From the NCBI GenBank assembly GCA_038528385.1, contig JBCBET010000008.1:1-64000 (forward strand): 64,000 bases of DNA, read 5' to 3'. Both the position numbers and the translations under genes were made by a program. Source of the stretch: Shimia_B sp038528385. GTDB taxonomy: Bacteria; Pseudomonadota; Alphaproteobacteria; Rhodobacterales; Rhodobacteraceae. The notes under the pieces were generated by a model. That model made no database searches, was not told where the DNA came from, and saw nothing but the letters and a program-made list of their open reading frames with translations. Numbering within the stretch: position 1 is the first letter of the stretch; every line of letters starts with the position of its first letter. This document shows, piece after piece, positions 1 through 8,331 of this stretch.

Positions 1-54
1 CGCCATGCCAAGTCCCCCTTTCTCCACCAATGAAATGGCCCAGTGCTAGGGGGC

Positions 55-432
55 TCAGACAATGGCACCGGGCGTAAAGGTGTCCTGACCAAGCTCTTCG
101 ACCTCGTCGGTTGCGGCCTCGGTGTCGAGGATGCCCGGCTCGGCCCAGGGCAGGGCGTATTGCAGCGTGTGGTAGATGACATCGGGCAGGTCCCCTGCGG
201 TAAAGGCCGCCCTCGCGCGGGTTCCAAGGTCGGACTCCGTCACTGGAATGACGTCTACGGCCGTGCCCGTGGCCGCCTCGAACTGCGCGGCCATTTCTTC
301 CTGCTTGGCCAGACGCTCCGGCTGCTTCTCCGTCGTCCAGAAGCGGATTGTGCCCGCGCTCAGCGCCGACGCCAAGAGCGCCAGCGCGAGGGCGGCGGTT
401 CCCACTAGTCTGGCGTTCAGTTTGAACGTCAT
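55..432 (-). pseudogene. truncated ABC transporter sugar solute-binding protein (N-terminal fragment)
   Basis: The reading frame gives 125 residues and then stops; family 1 extracellular solute-binding proteins are normally about 400 residues or more. The first ~27 residues are a clear signal peptide (hydrophobic core rich in Ala and Leu), followed by a typical mature start (TIRFWTTEKQPERLAKQEE) and the family-like stretch GDLPDVIYHT. It begins one base after the end of the lacI-like remnant upstream, so the two were probably one operon. Homology appears to end near base 50. The first 50 bases of the window cannot be assigned; whether an insertion or a deletion cut the gene cannot be seen because the window ends there. 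Probably non-functional. Confidence 0.7.
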
Positions 433-433
433 G

Positions 434-1553
434 TCAGCTCGTCCCTTGAGGATGCCCCATGATGGACAGACACTTCTCGAGGCGCTCTGCTAACTCTTTG
501 GATGACAGGGCCGGGGGCTTGTGCGAGCCCAGCTCGACGAGTGTGGCCGGAGCCGGCTCGCGGAGCTCTTCGGGAGGGGGGCGTTTCACAGATGCGCGAA
601 ATCAGGAGCGTGGCGAGGCGTTTGCCCGCGAGGTGCTTGTCGACGGCGAACGTCTTGAGGCCAGATTTGGCATAGGCGCTCTCGGGCACACCGCCATAGG
701 CGATGAGCGAGACCTTATGTCCGATGCGAAGGCCCAGCTCCGGCACCGAGCGGTAGACGCCGAGAGCCGCCCGATCCACCGCGCAAACGAGGGTCTTGGG
801 CGGCTCAGGGAGCGGCATTAGGCGCTGAGCCGCGGTCGCCCCGGCATGCCGTATCTTGGCTTCGGGGCCGATGAGGTCTGGATTGGAAGGCAGCCCTGCC
901 ACTTCCAGCCCCGCGCGTTACACCTCGAGCCTGAGATGGCTGTAAAAATACTGCGCCCCGCAAGGACCTAGGCGATAAGTTCTTGGCCGAGAGAGGCAAG
1001 CTTGATCGTGGCCGCCTGCATGGCGTCTTCCCCGGTAATGTCTTACCACGCGCAGCGCGACGCCTCTTCGGTGCGGCCGAACATGGTGAAGGGCACCCCC
1101 GCGGTCTTGAGCGCCTCCACGCGGCGGTCGTGCGTGAGTGTGCAAAGGAGGATGAAACCGTCCGCCTTTCGCTCGTCCACAAGCCGGGTCAGGGCCTCGG
1201 TGACGCGCTGCCCGGAAGGCTCAGCCGCGATGGTGACCGTCCAATTGTATCCGGATGCGGCTTGCGTCACACCGGCGATGAAATTCGCAAAATGGGTGTG
1301 CACTATCCTCATCGTCGATCTCTACGACAAGGCCCCAGGACCTCGCGCGCCCGGTTCGGATGGCCTGCTCATGGGAAAGCGGGCGATAGCCGAGCCGCTT
1401 TGCTGCGCGCGCGATGCGAGGCTTGGTGCTCTCCGCAATGTCCGGGTGGCCGTTCAGCGCGCGGCTGACGGTGCCCTTGGAGATCCCAATATCCCGCGCG
1501 ACGCCCGTCATGGTCGCGCGCCCCACACCAGCGCGACCGCCGGCTGACCCCAT
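434..1553 (-). pseudogene. decayed LacI-family transcriptional regulator
   Basis: Pieces of one LacI/GalR repressor lie in order in different frames. The helix-turn-helix and hinge (GISKGTVSRALNGHPDIAES) read from about 1553 down to 1300. A frameshift near 1285-1310 leads to the start of the sugar-binding domain (HFANFIAGVTQAAS, then RRVEALKTAGVPFTMFGR). In-frame stops follow (TAA and TAG between about 950 and 1035, and another TAA near 920), then the C-terminal lobe (AVDRAALGVYRSVPELGLRI). A last frameshift at the G/C run near 571-582 restores a family-like tail ending at 434. Several separate lesions make sequencing error an unlikely sole cause. It presumably once controlled the adjacent sugar transporter, itself truncated. 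Confidence 0.75.
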
Positions 1554-2060
1554 GGTTGGCATGACTTCCTTCCAGTCGTGAGGAAGCACCACCGAAACCG
1601 GTTTCTGCAAGCCCAATTTCTAAAGGGGAGGGTGCGCCGCTTTCGTCGGGCAGTCGTTCCGGGCATTCTATCGTCCGGAGGGGGCCGTCGCCCAGCCTTG
1701 TTATTGGGCCGCGGTCCAATCACGTCCAAGCTCGCAGCGCAGGCGGGCCGGGGATGTGTCAGGATCGCGCCCACGAGGTGATAGCAGCCGCTGTTACCTC
1801 CCGCTGATGCGGCCATCCCGATTATCGACACCGGACGCTTAGGCCTGAGCGGAACCGCTTCCGCTGCACGCCAGGAACCCGGAGCCTGATACAGGAGCCT
1901 TCCATGGCGTCAGCGCTGATCTTCGCCTGACCAGCGCTGACACTCACGCGGCAACAGCAAGGCTGCTGATACTCGACGGATAGTCAGCTCAGCGCACTCC
2001 GGAGAAGAGTGGGTTTCCGCGTTTCGGACCGAGTTCCCCGAGGTCGACCCCAGCGGCCCC
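1554..2060. other. gene-free stretch between lacI remnant and nuclease gene
   Basis: About 500 bases with no credible coding frame on either strand. The only structure noticed is the inverted repeat at 1909-1941, listed separately. No convincing intrinsic terminator with a U-tract was found for the nuclease gene that ends at 2061. Confidence 0.5.
1909..1941. repeat. 10-bp perfect inverted repeat
   Basis: The arms GTCAGCGCTG (1909-1918) and CAGCGCTGAC (1932-1941) are perfect reverse complements around a 13-nt loop. Each arm also contains the self-complementary AGCGCT. There is no T-run on either side, so it is not a standard intrinsic terminator; it may be an operator-like dyad or an mRNA 3' hairpin for the nuclease gene that ends at 2061. 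Confidence 0.4.
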
Positions 2061-5000
2061 TCACACGAAGAGGAAGGCATCTTCACCGAGGTCGATCCGT
2101 TCGAACTCCACGGCCCCGATCGAGACCTGCAAGTGGCCGTCCGTTCCGAGCGCCACGCGGTCGAAGCTCACATCCTCCTCCAGCGCGAAGACGACGCCCG
2201 ACTTTTCGACCGACAGGTTCGCAGTCGCGACCTCCACACCCTCGTCAAAGAATGTCAGGATAACGTCGCCGTCCCCCTGCACGGTGGCGAATTCGAACTC
2301 GACCGCGACCGCATCTCCGAGCCCCTCCGTGTCCTCCAGCTCGAAGCTGAGCGTTTCCTTCTCGTCAATGGCGCGGCTGCCGCTATCGAAGAAGCGGTCC
2401 CCCCGGAGCGAGCGCACGCCGAGGCCCTCGCCCAGGGTGGTGACGAAGGAGGGGCTGAAACGCAGCCCGTCCTCGCTGTCGATGGAAATGCCTGAACCGT
2501 TCACCTCAATCTCGTCGGTGAGAAAGTGAAGTTTCTGGCTACCCACTTTCTCCCCGTCCAGCGAATAGACGAGCTTGTCACGGAATGGACGTTCGATGAT
2601 GTCGATGCGCGCAATCGTAGTTTCAAGCGCCTCATTCAGGTCGAGTCCGATGATGAGCGGGTCGTGGTCGGATGCGGCGAAGGGATCTTCCTTGTTGTAG
2701 TAGGCAGCATCGTTGAACTCGCTGCTGTAGTTCAGAAGGTCAGGTTCATCGGCGGCGATGTGCCATTCCGCAACGCCCGTCACGTTGTCGAGAATGCCTT
2801 CGCTCGCGAGCCCGTAGTCCAGCGTGCCGCGCTGACCGTCGAACACGAAACTGTAGGCGTCGGGCCCGATGAATTCCTCCGCGAGGTCGGTCAGGCCCGC
2901 ATCCTCAAAGGTGGTGACCGGGTCCTCCTTCGCGTATGCATTCAGGTCGCCCAAGACGAGCAGGTTGTTGGTATCCGCTGCTCCTGTCGGGTTGGTGGCA
3001 AGCCATTCGGCGAGCTCCGCGGAGGCATCGGCGCGCACCTGATTCCAGAAACCTTGGCCGTCACCCTGATCGTAGTTCGGATCAGCCAAGAGCGCGTCGA
3101 TGAGCTCCTGTGGTGCACCGGCATTGATTGCGTCGAGCGCCAGATCCTCGAGGTTGCTGTCTCCCTTCGATTTGAAGTGGTTGACCGCGACCGTCACCTG
3201 ATTGCCGTCCTCATCCTCAAACGTGGCCGCGATGGCGGGACGATTTCGCTGGAAGTCCTCCACCCGGTCGTCGGACGAGGCGAAACCGTTGAGCATGTCG
3301 GCCACGGCGAAGGTCGTGGCGGCGCTGTCCTCATCAAAGACCAGCGCCTGCGCGTCCCCGACGAGTGATACGGCGTCGGTCTTGTAGATCAGACCCGTGG
3401 TGATGGCGTCGGTCCCGACGAAACCGCCATCGGTGTTGACCGGTTCGACAAAGGCGTAAGTTCCCGGGTCGGTTCTCGCATTGAGTGCGGCCACGAGCGA
3501 CGCGATCGCCGAACTCTCGTCGAAGCCGTTGTTTTCCAATTCCTGGAGACCGACGATATCCGCGTCGATTTCGAGAAGCGCATTCACCAGTTTCTCTGTT
3601 TGGCGCCCCAGGTCGAAGGAGCTCGCCGCGCCGCGAGCCCCGCCGGCCGGATTGCTCGCCGGGCTGCCGTCATCGAGCGACGTGAAGTAATTGAGCACGT
3701 TAAAGCTCGCCACCTTCAGATCGCCGCCCACCTCCGGCGCCTCCAGCGGGCGCGGATTGCCGCCAAGCACGGAAAGCGGCTCCGACACCTGCATGCGGTA
3801 GGCACCGAAGCCGAAATCCATGATCCCCGTGATGTTTCCGAGCTCCGACCCAAGGCGAAGCTGCGGGGCGGATGCGTCGACATTGTCGGGCGTCACCGGA
3901 GTGCCGTCCGGACCCTCGAGCAGGCGAAAGACATCTGGATTTGACCCCGAGGCGCTGTCGTCGATGATGAGCCGCCCGTCCGCGTTCGCTTGGGTAAGTG
4001 CCGCGATCTCCGCGGCTTGGGTGCTCGGATCGAAGACTTGTGTCGGCTGCACGAGGTTGCCTTCGGCAACCTGAATCTCGCCGAAACGGTCGAGGTTGAA
4101 ATTCGTGACCACCGTGAGCGGATCTGCGTCAGGAGCGGACATGAGCTGCACCCGCATCCCTTCCAGCGCCTCGAAATCCGGACCAGTGGCGAGCGTGATG
4201 GCCACGGCCGTCGGGAGGGCGTTGCCCGAACTCAGAACCTTGGTCGACGATGCCTCGATCTCGGTCTTGCCGAACTGCTCATCGACGATGCCGGTCACCT
4301 GCACCTGATCGCCTACGGCGACGGTGGCGCCCACGCTGAACACGAATATGCCCTCGGAGGTGGCTGCGTTGCCATCCGCATCTGCATCCTCTTCCTGCAA
4401 GAAGAAGCCCTGAACATCGCCGTCAGCATTGAAGAAGAGGCCGGTGACCACGGCTTCGACGGTGACTTCTTGCCCCTCGAGGGCAGAGGCACTCCCATCG
4501 CCCTGCACCGCGCTGATGGAGGTGATCGTGACGTCGTCATCGGCAACGCTCACCAAAAGCGGAGATACCGCCAGCCCATCGTAGTCCCCGTCACCACTCG
4601 CCACGGAGAAGGCGATCTGCCCGACATGGGGATCATCCTCGTCCAGCGCGTCATCCACGGCACGGACGAAGATGTTCGTGACGGTGGTGCTGTCGAGGAG
4701 GTCCACAACGACACTGCCCGCGAACGTCACGCCGTCGCCACTGATTTCGGTTTGAGCATCGGCGGTGACTGTCACCGACACCGGCGCGGTCGGGTCGGTC
4801 GCGAGTTGAAGCCCGAAGCTGTCTGTGGTCTGACCCTCTTCGGCGACGTTCACGCCTCCGTCGGAAAGAGCGAGCACTGCCGGGGGCGTCGTACCGCCCG
4901 ACTGGCCAACGATCGTGAAGTCGTCTACGGCGAAGTCCTCGTCTCCAGCGTCGAGGCTCACCTCCAGTATCAGGTCGAGCGTCGTACCGGTGCCGGATAT

Positions 5001-6113
5001 GTCGGCCATGAAGGATTGAAGTTCACCGCCCAATGCGGCGCCATCGCCGACCCCGTCGAGGTCGGTGTCCTCGCGGAACACGCCATTGAACGGACCGCCC
5101 GACGATGAGAAGTCGGCGCCTCTGAAGCTCAGGATCGTGGATTCGACGCCGTCGATGACGGCCTTGAGCGTGATGAAATCGCTTTCGTCAATGTCACCGG
5201 GTTCGTCGAAGAATTCGGCGAAGCGTCCGGTGAACTTCAGATCGGTGAGGCCCGCGATGTCGAGCCCCGTCCACGCGATGGTCACAGGCACGCCGGCGCC
5301 TTCTCCGTCGAGGTCCATACCAGTGAGGAAACTCCCGTCCGCCCCGGTGTAGGTCTTGAGGCCGCCCGGGCTCGTGCCGCTCCCGAAATCGCCGCTGCCC
5401 GCGCCGTCGGATATCCCGAGATAGTCAAATCCACCGTCTGAGAAAAATCCAGAGGACGTGGTGAAACCCGAGGCATCGTCGAACGTCTCGCCGAGAACCG
5501 CTACCGGGCCGGATCCCCCTCCGACGGCAACGCCCTCTACGACAATGTCGTCAATAGCGATATCCTCGTCACCGGCGTTGAGGTCGAATGTGAAGCGAAG
5601 GTCTAGGCTCGTTCCAGTCCCCGCGATGGCGGCGCCATAGCGCGAAAATGCATCGGTGATCTCTGCGCCGTCACCTGTCCCGTCGAAATCCGTGTCGATC
5701 AAAGGTGCAGAGTTGAAGGTGCTTCCATCGTTCTCGATCGCGAACAGGGGCGAATAGCCGCCGCCATCGATCTGAAAATCGACGCGGACGAAGTCGCTCG
5801 CGTCCCAGTCCTCGTTCGTGTCGCTGGCATCATCCTCCGCGAAGAGGGCCGAGAATTGCAGATTCTCGAAGCCGGAGATGTCGATCCCGCTGAACGTCAG
5901 CGTCTGTTGCGATGCCGCTCCCTCGCCATCGATATCCTGCGCGGCAAAGAAGGCATCGCCCTCGACGCCGGACACGTCATAGCTTCCGGCGATGTCCGTG
6001 CCCGTGGTGCGGATGAAAAAATCACCAAAGCCGTCGCTGAATTCGGGAATGGAGGTGGTGTAGCGCGTCCCGTTTCCAACGGTTTCGAAATCCTCTTTGA
6101 AAACAATGGCCAT
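2061..6113 (-). CDS. large multidomain extracellular nuclease (ExeM/NucH-like, EEP domain)
   Basis: The product is about 1350 residues. Order seen: two related beta-rich modules (about residues 1-180 and 200-400, each with an acidic DLDGEGA/DIDGEGA-type motif and ending in an AIDDIVVEG/AVDDFTIVG strand); a Calx-beta-like stretch (about 410-530); an OB-fold-like domain typical of ExeM/NucH nucleases (about 530-660); then an endonuclease/exonuclease/phosphatase domain (about 800-1160) with KVASFNVLNYF, VGLQELENN, NHFKSKGD, GDLNAY and SDHDP, which supply the metal and catalytic residues. A ~185-residue C-terminal module ends in DAFLFV. The ATG at 6113 was chosen because GGGGGAT lies 6 bases upstream; an in-frame upstream ATG at 6125 is less well placed. 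No signal peptide is visible, so type I secretion through the C-terminus is inferred. Likely role: degrading extracellular DNA. Confidence 0.85.
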   Translation of the reverse strand: MAIVFKEDFETVGNGTRYTTSIPEFSDGFGDFFIRTTGTDIAGSYDVSGVEGDAFFAAQDIDGEGAASQQTLTFSGIDISGFENLQFSALFAEDDASDTNEDWDASDFVRVDFQIDGGGYSPLFAIENDGSTFNSAPLIDTDFDGTGDGAEITDAFSRYGAAIAGTGTSLDLRFTFDLNAGDEDIAIDDIVVEGVAVGGGSGPVAVLGETFDDASGFTTSSGFFSDGGFDYLGISDGAGSGDFGSGTSPGGLKTYTGADGSFLTGMDLDGEGAGVPVTIAWTGLDIAGLTDLKFTGRFAEFFDEPGDIDESDFITLKAVIDGVESTILSFRGADFSSSGGPFNGVFREDTDLDGVGDGAALGGELQSFMADISGTGTTLDLILEVSLDAGDEDFAVDDFTIVGQSGGTTPPAVLALSDGGVNVAEEGQTTDSFGLQLATDPTAPVSVTVTADAQTEISGDGVTFAGSVVVDLLDSTTVTNIFVRAVDDALDEDDPHVGQIAFSVASGDGDYDGLAVSPLLVSVADDDVTITSISAVQGDGSASALEGQEVTVEAVVTGLFFNADGDVQGFFLQEEDADADGNAATSEGIFVFSVGATVAVGDQVQVTGIVDEQFGKTEIEASSTKVLSSGNALPTAVAITLATGPDFEALEGMRVQLMSAPDADPLTVVTNFNLDRFGEIQVAEGNLVQPTQVFDPSTQAAEIAALTQANADGRLIIDDSASGSNPDVFRLLEGPDGTPVTPDNVDASAPQLRLGSELGNITGIMDFGFGAYRMQVSEPLSVLGGNPRPLEAPEVGGDLKVASFNVLNYFTSLDDGSPASNPAGGARGAASSFDLGRQTEKLVNALLEIDADIVGLQELENNGFDESSAIASLVAALNARTDPGTYAFVEPVNTDGGFVGTDAITTGLIYKTDAVSLVGDAQALVFDEDSAATTFAVADMLNGFASSDDRVEDFQRNRPAIAATFEDEDGNQVTVAVNHFKSKGDSNLEDLALDAINAGAPQELIDALLADPNYDQGDGQGFWNQVRADASAELAEWLATNPTGAADTNNLLVLGDLNAYAKEDPVTTFEDAGLTDLAEEFIGPDAYSFVFDGQRGTLDYGLASEGILDNVTGVAEWHIAADEPDLLNYSSEFNDAAYYNKEDPFAASDHDPLIIGLDLNEALETTIARIDIIERPFRDKLVYSLDGEKVGSQKLHFLTDEIEVNGSGISIDSEDGLRFSPSFVTTLGEGLGVRSLRGDRFFDSGSRAIDEKETLSFELEDTEGLGDAVAVEFEFATVQGDGDVILTFFDEGVEVATANLSVEKSGVVFALEEDVSFDRVALGTDGHLQVSIGAVEFERIDLGEDAFLFV

Positions 6114-6125
6114 GATATCCCCCAT

Positions 6126-6562
6126 TTCAGCTATGTGAGCCTCGGTCCTGCCGGTCTGGAACGCCGGGCACCGACGCAAAGAATTCAGTCTACGCGCTGC
6201 AGCCACAACGCCCGTCGCGGGTACACACCGCACATGACAGGAACTTGAACGAGCAGCTCTGAATACATCTTTGAGCTGAGCAGTTGATCGACCTGCCATG
6301 GAGCCTGTGGCACGCAACGACGATCCTCAGCGATCGGACTTTATGTGCCCGGACACATACGTGACAAAGCCCCGAGGACCGTGAAGCCAGGCTTTCACAG
6401 GGTCTGCGAGAAATGCTCCAAGATGGTGAATCGCCCGCGCCACGGGCCCCGGGTGAAGTCACCGGACGCGGTAGAGCCGTCTGCGCGCCGTGTTGTCCGG
6501 TGCCGGCTCAGCCGCACAGGCAGCGCAATGCCAAAGGTCCCCGCGCCTACATCGTAGAGCGC
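6126..6562. other. nuclease upstream region / gene-free stretch
   Basis: About 440 bases separate the end of the aminotransferase gene from the nuclease start, both on the minus strand. The region should hold the nuclease promoter. No coding frame here resembles a protein. The one clear structure is the dyad at 6342-6359. No terminator with a U-tract was recognised. Confidence 0.5.
6342..6359. promoter_or_regulatory. 18-bp near-palindrome, candidate operator
   Basis: TATGTG and CACATA form perfect 6-bp arms around CCCGGA; 16 of 18 positions are symmetric. It sits about 230 bases upstream of the nuclease start codon in the only intergenic region able to carry that gene's promoter. The size and symmetry fit a dimeric regulator site. 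The bound protein cannot be named. Confidence 0.35.
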
Positions 6563-7894
6563 CTAGGACTGGAGGGCTCGCTCCACGGCGGTGGAGAGCT
6601 TGTCGACCAACTCGTAGATTTGTCTGTCTTCGATGATAAAGGGGGGCGCCATGAGAACGTGATCACCGGATCTGCCGTCCACGGTCCCTCCGGCAGGGTA
6701 GACGATGAGGCCCTCATCCATGGCCGCGGCCTTGATCACTGCATGCAGCTTGCGCGACGAGTCGAAGGGTCGCTTGCTGTCGCGGTCCTCCACCAGCTCG
6801 ATCGCGCGAAAAAGGCCGCGCCCTCGGATGTCGCCCACATGGGAGTGCTGTCCGAACCGTGCGTGGAGCGCCGCGTCGAGCTTTTTGCCCTGCGCTCGCA
6901 CTTGGTCGAGGAGACCCCGGCCGAGTATCGCCTGCACGACAGCAGACCCCGCGGCGGCGGCGAGCGGATGCGCGTGGTAGGTGTGGCCGTGTTGGAAGCT
7001 GCCCGACCCCTCTGCGATGGCATCGTGGATGGTGGCCGAACACAGCATCGCGCCGATGGGCACATATCCGGCACCCAGGCCCTTTGCGATCGTGACGATA
7101 TCTGGCGCGACGCCGTCCTGCTCGCAGGCGAAAAAGCTCCCCGTGCGCCCCATGCCGCACATGACCTCATCGAGGATAAGGAGGATGCCGTGGCGGTCGC
7201 AGATCTCTCGGACGCGCCTGAAATAGCCGGGAACTGCCGGCACGGCGCCGGCGGTGGCGCCCACCACCGGCTCGGCCACAAAGGCGAGCACCGTCTCCGG
7301 GCCGAGCGTCTCGATCGCCGTGTCGAGTTCACCGGCCACGCGGAGGCCGTAATCCTCCGCCGTCTCATCCTCCGCGCGTCCCCGGTACTCGAAGCAGGGC
7401 GAGATGTGGTGCGTTTCGACGAGGAGTGGCGCGTATTTCTCCCGTCTCCACGCATTGCCTCCGGTGGCGAGCGCACCGAGCGTATTGCCGTGGTAGCTTT
7501 GGCGACGGGCGATCAGGCGATGGCGCTCGGGCTGTCCTATCTCCAGCATGTATTGACGGGCGAGCTTGATCGCGGCCTCCACGGCCTCGGAGCCGCCCGA
7601 GAGGAGATAGACGCGGTCGATACCGTCTGGAGCGTGCGCGATCAGCTGATCCGCAAGGCGTTCCGCGGGTTCGGATGTGAAAAAGCCGGTATGAGCAAAG
7701 GCGACTTCGTCTAGCTGGGCATGGATTGCAGCGCGCACCTCCGGGTCCGAATGACCGAGGCAGGACACAGCAGCCCCGCCCGACCCGTCGAGATACGCCT
7801 TCCCGTGCTTGTCGTAGAGATAGCACCCCTCGCCCCGCGCCACCCAGGGCAGGGGCTTTGACGCACGCCCGAAAACGTGGCTGTGGCGGCTCAT
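6563..7894 (-). CDS. class III PLP-dependent aminotransferase
   Basis: A 443-residue, full-length class III (omega) aminotransferase. Visible family features are LLSGGSEAVEAAIKLARQY (phosphate-binding region), the Asp242 motif LILDEVMCGMGRTG and the Schiff-base Lys271 in TIAKGLGAGYVPIGAM, followed by the HGHTYHAHPLA stretch typical of the family. The start overlaps the stop of the universal stress gene by ATGA (7891-7894), so translation is coupled. It is the last gene of an operon with a TAXI/TRAP transporter, suggesting that it transaminates the imported amino compound or its product. The substrate cannot be read from the sequence; omega-amino acids, diamines or taurine-like compounds are all possible. 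Confidence 0.88.
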   Translation of the reverse strand: MSRHSHVFGRASKPLPWVARGEGCYLYDKHGKAYLDGSGGAAVSCLGHSDPEVRAAIHAQLDEVAFAHTGFFTSEPAERLADQLIAHAPDGIDRVYLLSGGSEAVEAAIKLARQYMLEIGQPERHRLIARRQSYHGNTLGALATGGNAWRREKYAPLLVETHHISPCFEYRGRAEDETAEDYGLRVAGELDTAIETLGPETVLAFVAEPVVGATAGAVPAVPGYFRRVREICDRHGILLILDEVMCGMGRTGSFFACEQDGVAPDIVTIAKGLGAGYVPIGAMLCSATIHDAIAEGSGSFQHGHTYHAHPLAAAAGSAVVQAILGRGLLDQVRAQGKKLDAALHARFGQHSHVGDIRGRGLFRAIELVEDRDSKRPFDSSRKLHAVIKAAAMDEGLIVYPAGGTVDGRSGDHVLMAPPFIIEDRQIYELVDKLSTAVERALQS

Positions 7895-8319
7895 TTTCCG
7901 CGCACCACGAAGACCGATTGTTTCGCATGGCGCACCACCCGCGCGGCATTCGGGCCGAGCAGAAAATCCGTCAGCTCCGGCCGATGAGACGCCATGACGA
8001 TCGCGTCAACGTCGAGCTTGTCCGCGGCGTTCATGATCTGCTCGTACACTCGCCCGTGGAGAACGTGGGGGTGCACATCAATGCCTTCGGGAATGTGCTC
8101 TCTCACCCAGGCTGTGAGCTTCTTACCGATATCGTGCAGGGCGCGTTCCTCGAACCCTTCCTCGAAGAACGTGCCCACCATGGCGAAGCCAAAATCTGGC
8201 AGAACGGTCATGACGTGGAGAACGCCGTCCACTCCGCAAATCGAGCGCGCGGCGGGCAGGGCCTTGGTCCAGCTGGTGGCATCTCCGAGGTCCACGGGCA
8301 GGAGCACTGTCTTGAACAT
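7891..8319 (-). CDS. universal stress protein, TeaD-like, TRAP-associated
   Basis: A 142-residue UspA-fold protein (begins MFKTVLLPVDLGD, ends with AARVVRHAKQSVFVVRGK). In ATP-binding Usp proteins the nucleotide loop is G-x2-G-x9-G-S/T; here the corresponding stretch is ASHRPELTDFLLGPNAARV, so the first glycines are replaced and the loop is incomplete. The gene lies 12 bases after the TRAP permease and overlaps the aminotransferase. The same arrangement is known for TeaD, which modulates the TeaABC ectoine TRAP transporter of Halomonas. A role in tuning the neighbouring transporter is inferred from position and family. Confidence 0.85.
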   Translation of the reverse strand: MFKTVLLPVDLGDATSWTKALPAARSICGVDGVLHVMTVLPDFGFAMVGTFFEEGFEERALHDIGKKLTAWVREHIPEGIDVHPHVLHGRVYEQIMNAADKLDVDAIVMASHRPELTDFLLGPNAARVVRHAKQSVFVVRGK

Positions 8320-8331
8320 CTGGTGTCCTCC

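Noticed and set aside
1..50. Possible transposase fragment or insertion-sequence end at the left edge
   Set aside because: A short readable peptide exists on each strand but too little sequence is present to identify a family or terminal repeat.
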